A stretch of DNA of 40,848 bases from Pseudomonas amygdali (lineage in GTDB: Bacteria; Pseudomonadota; Gammaproteobacteria; Pseudomonadales; Pseudomonadaceae), in contig NZ_LKBW01000101.1 of NCBI RefSeq assembly GCF_002699855.1, positions 19,485 to 60,332 on the forward strand. Reading direction: 5' to 3'. Below the pieces are notes generated by a model. It had not been told where the DNA came from and searched no databases. It worked only from the letters and a program-made list of their open reading frames with translations. The position numbers and the translations under genes were made by a program. Of this stretch, positions 29,928-37,986 are shown piece after piece (the first letter of the stretch is position 1; each line of letters begins with the position of its first letter).

Positions 29928-31922
29928 ATGCGCTATCTGTTGATCATTCTGGCTCTTTGGCTGCCGTTGCAGAGTCATGCAGTCGAGTTTGATGAAAACA
30001 CTCGTTTTCTGCCGTTGGGTCGTGCCATTCAGGTATTCGAAGACCCGACCGGCGATGCGACCATTGAAAGCGTCAGCGCCGCCGCTCACGCCGGTGCCTT
30101 TCAGTCCGTGCCTGCCGGAACCTTCAACGCCGGGTATTCGCGTTCCGCCTTCTGGCTGAAAGTCGAGCTGACCTATCGCCCGATAGAAGCCAGCATCCAT
30201 AACGACTGGTTGCTGGAACTGGCCTATCCGCCAATGGACCACGTTGATTTCTATGTCCCGGATGCCGACGGGAATCCCGGGCGGGTCTGGCAGACCGGCG
30301 ACATGTTGCCGTTCTCCAGCCGTCAGTTCGCTCAGAACAACTACCTTTTCCAGCTGGACCTGCCAGCGGGTCAGACGCGAACCCTGTATATGCGCATACG
30401 CAGCGAAGGGTCGGTTCAGGCTCCGCTCAATCTCTGGTCTACTCACGCCTACCTCGAGGCGCAGCCCACCAAGGTTTACGTCTTCGGGCTGATCTACGGC
30501 TTGCTGCTGGGCATGCTGGTCTACAACCTGTTCATCTACCTCAGCGTCCGTGAGGTGGATTACCTGTACTACCTGCTGTACGTCGCCTCGTTCGGGCTTT
30601 ACCAGATGTCGATCAACGGGGTTGCCATTGAATACCTGTGGCCTGACAGCCCCTGGTGGGCAAATGCGTCGACGCCCTTTCTGATGGCGCTGGCCACGCT
30701 GTTCGCGTGCCAGTTTTCGCGCAGCTTTCTGGGTACGGCACAGTTGGCGCGCTGGCTGGACCGCTTGCTGCTGATAGTCATCGGCGCTGCTGTGCTGGTG
30801 ATGGGCATGGCCTTGTTCCTGGGCTACGGGCCAGCCCTGCGCGGGGCCACTCAACTGGTCATGACAGGGGCTGTGACGATCTACCTGGCGGGCATTGTCG
30901 CCATCATGAAAGGCGAGCGGGTAGGGCGCTATTTTGTGCTGGCCTGGTCTGTCTTCATGGTCAGCGGGTTGATCTTCGGGCTGATGCTGCTGGGCTATTT
31001 GCCCAACACCTTCCTGACCATGTACGCCTCGCACATCGGCACGGTGCTGGAAATGGCATTCCTTTCCATGGCGCTTGCCGACCGTATCAACCATGCCCGG
31101 TGCCTGCAGGCGCGAACGCTGCTGGCGGCAGGTCAGGATCTGGAGCGTCTCAATCAGCAACTGGCCAACAGCAACCGGCTGAAAGATGAGTTCCTTGCCA
31201 CGCTTACCCATGAGCTGCGCACGCCGATGAACGGTGTGATCGGGTCGCTGGAAGTGATGCAGACACTCGATATGGATGACGAGCTGGAGATGTATCAGCA
31301 AACGGCTGCCAGTTCCGCGCGGGACATGATGAGTATGATCAACGGCATTCTGACCCTCACCGAACTTCAAGCCGGTGTGCTGTATGCCGACTGCAATGCC
31401 TTTTCGCCCGAAGACCTCGCCGACAGGCTACGCAATCGCTTCCTGGGCGCCGCTCAGTCCAAGGGGCTGATTTTGACGCTCGATCTGGACGATAAGCTGC
31501 CGCCGTGCCTGCGTGGCGACATCGGCAAGCTCTACCAGTGCATTGAGTGCCTGGTGGACAACGCGATCAAATTCACCCGTAAGGGCGCGGTGCAAGTGCG
31601 CTTCAGCGGGCACCCGCAGGATCTTGAGCGCATGCACCTGCGGGTTGAAGTGATGGACAGCGGCATCGGTTTCAGCCGACTGGACGAAGCCCAACTGTAT
31701 CAACACTTCTTTCAGGTCGACGGCTCCATGACCCGCGAATACGGCGGGCTGGGCATCGGTCTGGCGATTTGCCGGAAACTGGTCGAGTTGCAGGGTGGCG
31801 AGCTGAGTCATCGTTCCGAGCCAGGCAAGGGCAGTTGCTTTACCTTGAACGTCCCGATGCTGATGGCCGTACCGGGCGCGGTGCGCAGAGCCCCAGAACT
31901 CAAGGCCCAGTGGGGTATATAA
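29928..31922 (+). CDS. ladS: LadS-type sensor histidine kinase without receiver domain
   Basis: LadS feeds calcium or other signals into the GacS/GacA-Rsm pathway in Pseudomonas, controlling biofilm, secretion and virulence. With ATG 29928 the product is 664 residues. It has a signal peptide, a periplasmic 7TMR-DISMED2 domain (about residues 25-175), seven membrane helices (about 183-385), a short coiled linker, a HisKA domain with phospho-acceptor H428 (LATLTHELRTPMNG) and a HATPase domain with N545 (LVDNAIKF), DSGIGF and GGLGIGLAICRKL. The sequence ends about 20 residues after the ATPase domain. P. aeruginosa LadS is about 795 residues with a C-terminal receiver, which is absent here. Position between thiD and the acyl-CoA dehydrogenase matches ladS. 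Confidence 0.92.
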   Translation: MRYLLIILALWLPLQSHAVEFDENTRFLPLGRAIQVFEDPTGDATIESVSAAAHAGAFQSVPAGTFNAGYSRSAFWLKVELTYRPIEASIHNDWLLELAYPPMDHVDFYVPDADGNPGRVWQTGDMLPFSSRQFAQNNYLFQLDLPAGQTRTLYMRIRSEGSVQAPLNLWSTHAYLEAQPTKVYVFGLIYGLLLGMLVYNLFIYLSVREVDYLYYLLYVASFGLYQMSINGVAIEYLWPDSPWWANASTPFLMALATLFACQFSRSFLGTAQLARWLDRLLLIVIGAAVLVMGMALFLGYGPALRGATQLVMTGAVTIYLAGIVAIMKGERVGRYFVLAWSVFMVSGLIFGLMLLGYLPNTFLTMYASHIGTVLEMAFLSMALADRINHARCLQARTLLAAGQDLERLNQQLANSNRLKDEFLATLTHELRTPMNGVIGSLEVMQTLDMDDELEMYQQTAASSARDMMSMINGILTLTELQAGVLYADCNAFSPEDLADRLRNRFLGAAQSKGLILTLDLDDKLPPCLRGDIGKLYQCIECLVDNAIKFTRKGAVQVRFSGHPQDLERMHLRVEVMDSGIGFSRLDEAQLYQHFFQVDGSMTREYGGLGIGLAICRKLVELQGGELSHRSEPGKGSCFTLNVPMLMAVPGAVRRAPELKAQWGI

Positions 31923-32047
31923 AGCGTCATTTGATACGCGCATCAGGTAAAAGCGCCGAGATTTCGGCGGCTACGGCACTTTTGCAAGTGTCGGGCGCGT
32001 GATTCACTGTCTGCATGTTGCGCGTGCACACAGGCAGGAGATGACTC

Positions 32048-33697
32048 ATGAACCTGAATCAATTCGCCGAAACCCACGAAGTCACCAATCAACCGCCACC
32101 GCTGGACGGGGCGAACCTCTACCGTATCGACGTGCCGCTTCAGGAGTGGAGCAGCCGCTTCGGTGCGGGCTGGGCGCAACCGCGTATCGACGCTTACGGT
32201 GCGCTGGCAGGCGGCCCGCTGATGGAGGCTGGCTTTCTGGCCAATCAGAACAAGCCTGCATTCGCCAGCCATGACCGTTACGGGCACCACATCGATCTGA
32301 TCGAATTTCACCCGGCGTACCATCAGTTGATGAGCACGGCCATCGAGCATGGCATCCCGTCGTTGCCATGGACCGATCCGCAACCCGGTGCTCATGTGGC
32401 GCGCGCTGCCATGAGCTATCTGCATACGCAGGCAGAACCGGGCAGCGGCTGCCCGCTGACCATGACGTTCGCCAGTGTTCCTGCGCTCAGGCTGCAACCG
32501 GATCTGGCTGAAATATGGCTGCCCAAGGTGCTGTCGACTGAGTACGACTCACGTAACGTGGGCATTGCGCACAAGCGTGGCGCAACCATCGGCATGGCCA
32601 TGACCGAAAAACAGGGCGGCACCGACGTGCGCGCCAATACCACGCGCGCGTTCCCGGTAGGCGCGGGTGGCCCCGGCCAGGCTTATGAGCTGGTCGGACA
32701 CAAGTGGTTCTGCTCGGCACCGATGTGCGACGCGTTTCTGACCCTGGCGCAGACCGATAAGGGCCTCAGCTGTTTTCTGCTGCCGCGCCACCGACCGGAC
32801 GACACCCGCAACGAGTTCTATATCCAGCGCCTGAAAAACAAGCTCGGCAACTGGTCCAACGCATCGAGCGAAGTCGAGTTTCGCGGCGCGTTGGCGTGGA
32901 TGATCGGTGAGGAAGGGCGCGGCGTACCGACCATCATTGAAATGGTCGCCATGACCCGTTTCGACTGCATGATTGGCTCCAGCGCCTTGATGCGTCAGGC
33001 GCTGACGCAGGCCGCGCATCATTGCGCGTATCGTGCGGTCAGCGGCCGGCTGCTGGCCGAGCAACCGTTGATGCAGAACGTTCTGGCGGACCTGGCGCTG
33101 GAAAGCGAGGCTGCGCTGGCCCTGACCCTGCGCATGGGCCGTGCGCTGGACCATCTCGATGATGATCACGAAAAACGCTTTGTCCGTCTGGTCACGGCAG
33201 TGGGTAAATACTGGATCTGCAAGCGGGCTCCGGCCATGATCAACGAAGCCGCCGAATGCCTGGGCGGTGCCGGTTATGTTGAGGACAGCATTCTGCCCCG
33301 GCTTTACCGCGAAGCCCCGGTCAACTCCACGTGGGAAGGCTCGGGCAATGTGCAATGCCTGGATGTGCTGCGAACCCTGTCCAAAGAACCAGGCGCGCTC
33401 GATGCGCTGTTCGACGAACTGGGCGACGGGCACGGCGATCGGCATCTGGCGGCGCATATAGCTGCATTGAAAGGTGCGTTTCAGGACACGAGCGATATTC
33501 AGTACCGCGCCCGCCAACTGACCGAGAACATTGCCGTCGCCTTGCAGGGCAAGCTATTGCTGGAAGCGGGCAATGCCGCTGTCAGCGACGGCTTTATCGC
33601 GGGGCGAATAGCCTCTGGCGGGCGGGTGTATGGCACATTGCCGCGTGGTGTCGATGTCGAAACATTGCTGCTCAGGTCCTCGCCACAGGTGGCATGA
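32048..33697 (+). CDS. AidB-type acyl-CoA dehydrogenase
   Basis: The 549-residue flavoprotein resembles the AidB/isovaleryl-CoA dehydrogenase branch. Visible features are MAMTEKQGGTDVRANTTRA (flavin/substrate loop), YELVGHKWFCSAPMCDAFL, and the C-terminal NEAAECLGGAGYVEDS followed by REAPVNSTWEGSGNVQCLD, typical of AidB-like proteins. E. coli AidB is induced by alkylation and binds DNA; whether this protein does either is unknown. CAGGAGATGACTC before ATG 32048 is a good ribosome binding site. In P. aeruginosa a TetR-type regulator is next to the homologue (from memory); none is present in the 125 bases between ladS and this gene. Confidence 0.88.
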   Translation: MNLNQFAETHEVTNQPPPLDGANLYRIDVPLQEWSSRFGAGWAQPRIDAYGALAGGPLMEAGFLANQNKPAFASHDRYGHHIDLIEFHPAYHQLMSTAIEHGIPSLPWTDPQPGAHVARAAMSYLHTQAEPGSGCPLTMTFASVPALRLQPDLAEIWLPKVLSTEYDSRNVGIAHKRGATIGMAMTEKQGGTDVRANTTRAFPVGAGGPGQAYELVGHKWFCSAPMCDAFLTLAQTDKGLSCFLLPRHRPDDTRNEFYIQRLKNKLGNWSNASSEVEFRGALAWMIGEEGRGVPTIIEMVAMTRFDCMIGSSALMRQALTQAAHHCAYRAVSGRLLAEQPLMQNVLADLALESEAALALTLRMGRALDHLDDDHEKRFVRLVTAVGKYWICKRAPAMINEAAECLGGAGYVEDSILPRLYREAPVNSTWEGSGNVQCLDVLRTLSKEPGALDALFDELGDGHGDRHLAAHIAALKGAFQDTSDIQYRARQLTENIAVALQGKLLLEAGNAAVSDGFIAGRIASGGRVYGTLPRGVDVETLLLRSSPQVA

Positions 33698-33749
33698 GCA
33701 CGCGAACCCGTTACGATGCACGTCTGCAAGATCAGACAGGACATGAATC

Positions 33750-35213
33750 GTGACCCAAGCCTTTGTTGTTGTCGACACCGCCGAGCAGGCCGTAGAGCGG
33801 CTCGCCGAGCTGCATGAGCGCGCGACCAGCGCGCTGAGCCAGGCGCTCAAGCGCTATTTGAAAGACCGCGTCGAGCCCACTGCCGAGGAGCGAGCGCAAT
33901 TCAGCTACCCGGAACTGCGCCTGGTCTACCAATGCAAGGGCGAAGTGCCGGTAACCACTCGTGCCTACGCCAAGGTGCAGCTGCCGGGTACTTACAGCGT
34001 TACCGTCACGCAGCCCAAGGCCTTCAAGAAGTACCTGCTCGAACAACTTGTCCCGCTGATGAAAGATTTCACCGTGACGGTTGAAGTCGGCATGAGCGAG
34101 CAGAGCATTCCTTATCCTTACGTGGTCGAGCAGGGCGATGAGCTGGCCGGCACTGATGTTACCGCAGCGGCGCTGGCGCGGGTATTCCCCAGCACCGACC
34201 TGTCGGCTGCCACCGATGGTATTGCCGACGGCCTTTATGACTGGGCCAATGTCGACCCGCTGCCATTGGCGCTGTTCGACGCTGCACGGGTGGATTTCTC
34301 GTTGCGCCGTCTGGTGCATTACACCGGCAGCGACTGGCGTCATGTGCAGCCGTGGATTCTGCTGACCAACTACCACCGCTATGTCGACCAGTTCATCCTG
34401 CACGGGCTGGAAAAACTCCGCGAAGACCCGCGTTTCGTGCGCATGGTCCTGCCGGGCAACGTTGTAGTCGACAAGAGCATGGGCCAGGAAGAAGCCCAGG
34501 CCATCGTCGCCAGCGTGGTCTGGCATCGCTATCAGATGCCGGCCTACCACCTGATCGCCGAAGACGGTCATGGCGTGACCCTGGTCAACATCGGCGTCGG
34601 CCCGTCCAACGCCAAGAACATCACCGATCACCTGGCAGTACTGCGTCCGCATTGTTGGCTGATGATCGGTCACTGCGGTGGCCTGCGTCAGTCGCAGACT
34701 ATCGGCGACTACGTGTTGGCGCACGCCTACATGCGTCGCGACGGTATTCTTGACCGTGTACTGCCGCCGCATATCCCGATTCCGGCGCTTGCCGAAGTGC
34801 AACTGGCCTTGCAGGAGTCGGCGGCGCAGATCACCGGCGAACGCGGCGAAGAGCTCAAGAAGCGCCTGCGCACCGGCACGGTGTTGACCTATGACGACCG
34901 TAACTGGGAGCTGCGCTGGGCTCAGGAACGTCCATTGATCAACCTGTCGCGTGCCGTGGCGGTCGACATGGAAAGTGGCACCATCGCCGCTCAGGGTTAT
35001 CGCCTGCGGGTGCCTTACGGCACGTTGCTGTGCGTATCCGACAAGCCGTTGCACAGTGAAATCAAGCTGCCGGGTTCGGCCAATGCGTTCTACGAACGTG
35101 CGGTCAGCCAGCACCTGAAGATCGGTATCGCCGCGCTGGACCTGCTGCGCACCGAGCTGAACTCGCTGCACTCGCGCAAACTGCGCAGCTTCGACGAGCC
35201 GCCATTCCGTTAA
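33750..35213 (+). CDS. amn: AMP nucleosidase
   Basis: Amn hydrolyses AMP to adenine and ribose 5-phosphate, tuning the adenylate pool. The 487-residue length matches the E. coli enzyme (484). The N-terminal AMN domain begins [17 protein letters not shown], and the C-terminal half is a nucleoside-phosphorylase-like domain with [37 protein letters not shown] and [20 protein letters not shown]. The start is GTG 33750, with AGGA eight bases before; the ATG at 33743 is in another frame. It ends at a TAA within a 14-base tandem duplication and is followed by a clear terminator. Confidence 0.97.
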   Translation: MTQAFVVVDTAEQAVERLAELHERATSALSQALKRYLKDRVEPTAEERAQFSYPELRLVYQCKGEVPVTTRAYAKVQLPGTYSVTVTQPKAFKKYLLEQLVPLMKDFTVTVEVGMSEQSIPYPYVVEQGDELAGTDVTAAALARVFPSTDLSAATDGIADGLYDWANVDPLPLALFDAARVDFSLRRLVHYTGSDWRHVQPWILLTNYHRYVDQFILHGLEKLREDPRFVRMVLPGNVVVDKSMGQEEAQAIVASVVWHRYQMPAYHLIAEDGHGVTLVNIGVGPSNAKNITDHLAVLRPHCWLMIGHCGGLRQSQTIGDYVLAHAYMRRDGILDRVLPPHIPIPALAEVQLALQESAAQITGERGEELKKRLRTGTVLTYDDRNWELRWAQERPLINLSRAVAVDMESGTIAAQGYRLRVPYGTLLCVSDKPLHSEIKLPGSANAFYERAVSQHLKIGIAALDLLRTELNSLHSRKLRSFDEPPFR

Positions 35214-35230
35214 TAGCATTCCGTTAATAG
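35203..35230. repeat. 14-bp tandem duplication at the amn stop codon
   Basis: CATTCCGTTAATAG occurs twice without gap (35203-35216 and 35217-35230). The first copy contains the amn TAA stop. The second copy is non-coding, so the duplication changes no protein. Confidence 0.9.
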
Positions 35231-35245
35231 ATTGGTATTTGCACG

Positions 35246-35277
35246 AAGGGCCACTAAAGTGGCCCTTTCTGTTTTTT
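35246..35277 (+). terminator. Rho-independent terminator after amn
   Basis: AAGGGCCAC (35246-35254) and GTGGCCCTT (35259-35267) form a 9-bp stem with loop TAAA, followed by TCTGTTTTTT. It is a strong intrinsic terminator 33 bases after the amn stop and only 16 bases before the rluE start, so rluE needs its own promoter or readthrough. Confidence 0.92.
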
Positions 35278-35292
35278 GATTGCCTAATTCCC

Positions 35293-35925
35293 ATGTCCCG
35301 CACCCAACGCCCCGTTTCCCGCCGTCCTGCCTCCAACCCGGCAGGCGCTGCCCGGCGTGTCGCCAAAGCGCCACCGGCCGAGCCGAAGCTGTTCCTCTTC
35401 AACAAGCCATTCGATGTGCTGACTCAATTCAGTGACGAAGGAGGGCGCGCCACGCTCAAGGACTTCATCAAGATCCCCGGCATTTATCCGGCCGGACGAC
35501 TGGATCGCGACAGTGAAGGCTTGTTGCTGCTGACCAACGACGGCCAGTTGCAGGCGCGCATCGCCGACCCGAAACACAAACTGGCCAAGACCTACTGGGT
35601 GCAGGTCGAGGGTGAGCCGACCGATGAGCAGTTGCAGCAGTTGCGCGACGGTGTCCAGCTCAACGACGGCCCGACCTTGCCCGCCGAGGCGCGGCAGCTC
35701 GATGAACCGCAACTGTGGCCGCGCAACCCGCCTGTGCGCTTTCGTAAGAGCGTGCCGACCAGCTGGCTGGAACTGGTGATCAAGGAAGGGCGTAATCGGC
35801 AGGTGCGGCGCATGACTGCTGCCGTCGGGTTGCCGACCCTGCGGCTGGTGCGGGTCAGAATTGGCGACTGGACGCTGGATGGGCTGGATCAGGGCCAATA
35901 CCGGGAAGTCGCCGCAAAGCTGTGA
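35293..35925 (+). CDS. rluE: 23S rRNA pseudouridine synthase, RluE type
   Basis: This RsuA/RluB/E/F-family enzyme isomerises uridine in 23S rRNA (position 2457 for E. coli RluE). With ATG 35293 it has 210 residues. The catalytic aspartate is in [17 protein letters not shown]; other family segments are [16 protein letters not shown] and [22 protein letters not shown]. The first 30 residues are basic and Ala/Pro/Arg-rich, an extension before the catalytic domain seen in several pseudomonads. No S4 domain is present, as expected for RluE. Its stop is 12 bases from the stop of the converging Lrp-family gene. The exact target is inferred from the subfamily. Confidence 0.92.
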   Translation: MSRTQRPVSRRPASNPAGAARRVAKAPPAEPKLFLFNKPFDVLTQFSDEGGRATLKDFIKIPGIYPAGRLDRDSEGLLLLTNDGQLQARIADPKHKLAKTYWVQVEGEPTDEQLQQLRDGVQLNDGPTLPAEARQLDEPQLWPRNPPVRFRKSVPTSWLELVIKEGRNRQVRRMTAAVGLPTLRLVRVRIGDWTLDGLDQGQYREVAAKL

Positions 35926-35937
35926 GGTCGAGCGGGC

Positions 35938-36417
35938 TTAGTTGCGCAAGTGAGTCAGCGGCATTTCGGTGCTGGCCAGCACCTGATTGAGCACAAAGCT
36001 GGACTTGACGCTGGTCACGCCCTCGATCCGCGTCAGATGGCCCAGTAGCAGTTTCTGGTAGTGATCCATGTCCGGCACCACCACTTTCAGTTGGTAGTCT
36101 GCGTCCATGCCGGTCACCAGGCTGCATTCCAGAACCTGAGGCAGGTTACGGATTTGCTGCTCGAAATTCTCGAATCGCTCGGGCGTATGCCGGTCCATGC
36201 CGATCAGCACGTAGGCGGTGAGGTTCAGGCCAAGTTTCTTGCGATCCAGCAGGGCCACCTGGCGCACGATGTAACCGTCGTCCTCCAGTTGCTTGACCCG
36301 TCGCGAGCAGGGTGAGGGTGACAGACCGATGCGTTCGGCCAATTCCTGGTTGGATATGCGTGCGTCACGTTGCAATTCAGCCAAAATGCTCAGGTCGTAT
36401 CTGTCGAGCTTGCTCAC
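35938..36417 (-). CDS. Lrp/AsnC family transcriptional regulator
   Basis: The 159-residue protein has the two Lrp domains: an N-terminal helix-turn-helix (residues 1-60: NQELAERIGLSPSPCSRRVKQ, LEDDGYIV) and a C-terminal RAM ligand-sensing domain (LNLTAYVLIGMDRH, VTGMDADYQLKVVVPDMDHY). I start it at GTG 36417 because AAGGGG lies six bases upstream; a TTG further upstream (36435) is less likely. Lrp-family proteins bind DNA as multimers and sense amino acids. Repeated AATTGCGC boxes just upstream suggest autoregulation. The regulated amino acid cannot be told from sequence alone. Confidence 0.93.
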   Translation of the reverse strand: MSKLDRYDLSILAELQRDARISNQELAERIGLSPSPCSRRVKQLEDDGYIVRQVALLDRKKLGLNLTAYVLIGMDRHTPERFENFEQQIRNLPQVLECSLVTGMDADYQLKVVVPDMDHYQKLLLGHLTRIEGVTSVKSSFVLNQVLASTEMPLTHLRN

Positions 36418-36438
36418 GATGCACCCCTTTATCAATTC

Positions 36439-36500
36439 AATTGCGCTGGATTATTCATCTGAAGTCAAAAATTGCGCAAGTAATGTTTTAATCCGCAATA
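36439..36500. promoter_or_regulatory. Candidate Lrp-family operator: AATTGCGC repeats
   Basis: AATTGCGC occurs at 36439-36446 and again at 36470-36477, 31 bases apart (about three helical turns). An inverted near-copy (CCGCAAT, 36494-36500 region) follows. The boxes lie 22-83 bases upstream of the Lrp-family start in AT-rich DNA. Spacing on one helix face is typical of Lrp/AsnC binding, but no binding data exist. Confidence 0.45.
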
Positions 36501-36544
36501 TTAGCAATCCTCTGCCTTAGCCTCAGGCCTATTCTTTTAACCAG

Positions 36545-36703
36545 AATCACTGCCCGGACACAGCGTCCAGCGCGACTCGCCGAATCAGGCCAGTCGCGGC
36601 CTCCCACCCAACAGGGTGTGCCAGGCCCCCGGGCTACATACTGTCCAGAAGACGGCATGAGGTGAGCCAACGTCAAAAGCGTTGCGCCAGGGCGAAGTAT
36701 CTC
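36545..36703 (+). ncRNA. Candidate structured RNA or attenuated leader
   Basis: Between the Lrp-family gene and the glutamine-rich gene a region ends in an orphan terminator and shows nested pairing: GCCCGG (36552-36557) with CCGGGC (36629-36634), enclosing GGCCT/AGGCC (36598-36602, 36623-36627) and ACCC/GGGT (36606-36609, 36614-36617). A small AACG/CGTT hairpin lies near 36670-36683. No upstream plus-strand gene exists to need the terminator. It could be a small RNA of about 185 nt or the 5' leader of the downstream gene. I find no strong promoter and match no known RNA family. Confidence 0.4.
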
Positions 36704-36731
36704 AAGGGGGCCATTTGGTCCCCTTTTCTTT
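36704..36731 (+). terminator. Orphan rho-independent terminator
   Basis: AAGGGGGCC (36704-36712) pairs with GGTCCCCTT (36717-36725, one G-U) around loop ATTT, followed by TTCTTTG. It is oriented for plus-strand transcription and lies 80 bases before the ATG of the glutamine-rich gene, so it ends an upstream transcript or acts as an attenuator. Confidence 0.8.
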
Positions 36732-36810
36732 GTCTGCTGATAAAGTGCGCAGAACGGCGCTACGCTTAAACAGTCTTAATGACGTCAACCCGCGCTCTAG
36801 TGAGGAAAGC

Positions 36811-37980
36811 ATGAAATCTGGCATCTGGCAGTTTGCGGGTGTAAGTCTGTTGTGTCTGAGCATCAGCGCTCAGGCATTGGCCGACGAACGTGATGATTCG
36901 CCGCGCAATCAGTTGTACAACAGCTCTGGCGAAAACGGGCAGCAGCGTCAGCAACAACAGCAGCGCTTCCAGGAACAGAATAATCAGCAGCGTCAGATCC
37001 AACAGCAGCAGAATCAGCAGCGCCAGGTCGAGCGTCAGCAGCAACAACAGATCAACCAGCAGCAGATCAATCAGCAACGCCAGATTCAGGAACAGCAGAA
37101 CCAGCAGCGTCAGGTTGAGCGCCAGCAACAGCAGCAGATCCAGCAACAGCAGATCCAGCAGCGCAACGTCGAGCGTCAGCAGCAACAGCAGATCGATCAG
37201 CAACAACGTGATCAGCAGCGTCAGATTCAGCAGCAGCAAAACCAGCAGCGCCAGCAGTTGCGCCAAAGCCAGAACAATCTGCCGATCCAGGGTGGTCCTG
37301 GAGAGGTGTGGCAAACCCAGCAGCCGCGTCAGGGCTACTATCAGGACATCCCGCGTGGCAACAACCGCAACTGGCAGGCCGGTAACGGCCGCCCCAATGA
37401 TCATTGGGAAGGGCGTCCCGACGGGCGTGGCAATGGCTGGGGGCCAGGCCCGCAATATCGGCCTGGCTATGCGATAGATCGCGTACCGGGTGGCTACTCG
37501 CGTATTCCCTATCGTGGTCAGGACTATTACTACTCGGGTGGTTACTGGTATCGCCCGCAAGGCCCGCGTTATGTCGTGGTGACACCGCCTTACGGGGTAC
37601 GTGTCAGCAGACTACCGTCCTACTCGCAGGAAGTGTGGATCGGCAGCAGTCTGCTGTTTCTGGCAGCCGGTACTTATTATGCCTACCAGCCTGACAGTCA
37701 GGACTACGTAGTGGTCAACCCGCCGCAGAACGAGGCGGTGTATCAGGCCCCTGCTGGACAGCAGGTCAATGGCTACGACCCGGTTGCCTACCCTGCCAAT
37801 GGCCAGAGTCCGCAACAGGTCGAACTGGATCACTATCAGTGCTATTTGCAGGCCGCGCAGCAGAGCGGCTTCGACCCGGCCAATGTCAGCGGCCAGCCGC
37901 CGCCGGATCTGGTCGATGCCTATCGTCGCTCGATGGGCGACTGTCTGGCAGGGCGTGGCTACAACGTCAGCGCCAATTGA
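36811..37980 (+). CDS. Secreted glutamine-rich repeat protein with DUF6515-like C-terminus
   Basis: With ATG 36811 (GAGGAAAGC upstream) the product has 389 residues. A signal peptide (cleavage near ALADE, residue 24) leads to a Gln/Arg-rich tract at residues 44-153. This consists of two full 29-residue repeats (59-87 and 88-116), each containing QQRQIQ, NQQRQVERQQQQQI and QQQI, followed by two partial repeats. A Gly/Asn/Pro-rich linker (155-225) precedes a C-terminal domain with YYYSGGYWYRPQGPRYVVV, VTPPYGVRV and DYVVVNPP, resembling DUF6515-type surface proteins. A helical tail with two cysteines (343, 378) ends it. The role is unknown; export to the periplasm or surface is inferred. Confidence 0.85.
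   Translation: MKSGIWQFAGVSLLCLSISAQALADERDDSPRNQLYNSSGENGQQRQQQQQRFQEQNNQQRQIQQQQNQQRQVERQQQQQINQQQINQQRQIQEQQNQQRQVERQQQQQIQQQQIQQRNVERQQQQQIDQQQRDQQRQIQQQQNQQRQQLRQSQNNLPIQGGPGEVWQTQQPRQGYYQDIPRGNNRNWQAGNGRPNDHWEGRPDGRGNGWGPGPQYRPGYAIDRVPGGYSRIPYRGQDYYYSGGYWYRPQGPRYVVVTPPYGVRVSRLPSYSQEVWIGSSLLFLAAGTYYAYQPDSQDYVVVNPPQNEAVYQAPAGQQVNGYDPVAYPANGQSPQQVELDHYQCYLQAAQQSGFDPANVSGQPPPDLVDAYRRSMGDCLAGRGYNVSAN
36985..37266 (+). repeat. 87-bp in-frame repeats coding for Gln-rich 29-mers
   Basis: Two full units (36985-37071 and 37072-37158) and two partial ones (37159-37212, 37213-37266), rich in CAG/CAA and CGT/CGC codons. The units differ at synonymous sites, so they are not recent perfect duplications, but slippage-driven length change is plausible. 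Confidence 0.8.
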
Positions 37981-37986
37981 CGCTGA

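Noticed and set aside
36545..36731. Known RNA identities for the structured region (4.5S, 6S, RNase P, c-di-GMP, glycine or cobalamin riboswitch)
   Set aside because: None of the conserved core sequences of these RNAs is present.
36766..37560. 264-codon leucine-rich minus-strand frame resembling a membrane protein
   Set aside because: Poly-Leu/Ile arises from reading CAG/CAA repeats on the opposite strand. The plus-strand frame has a signal peptide, a good ribosome binding site and a conserved C-terminus.
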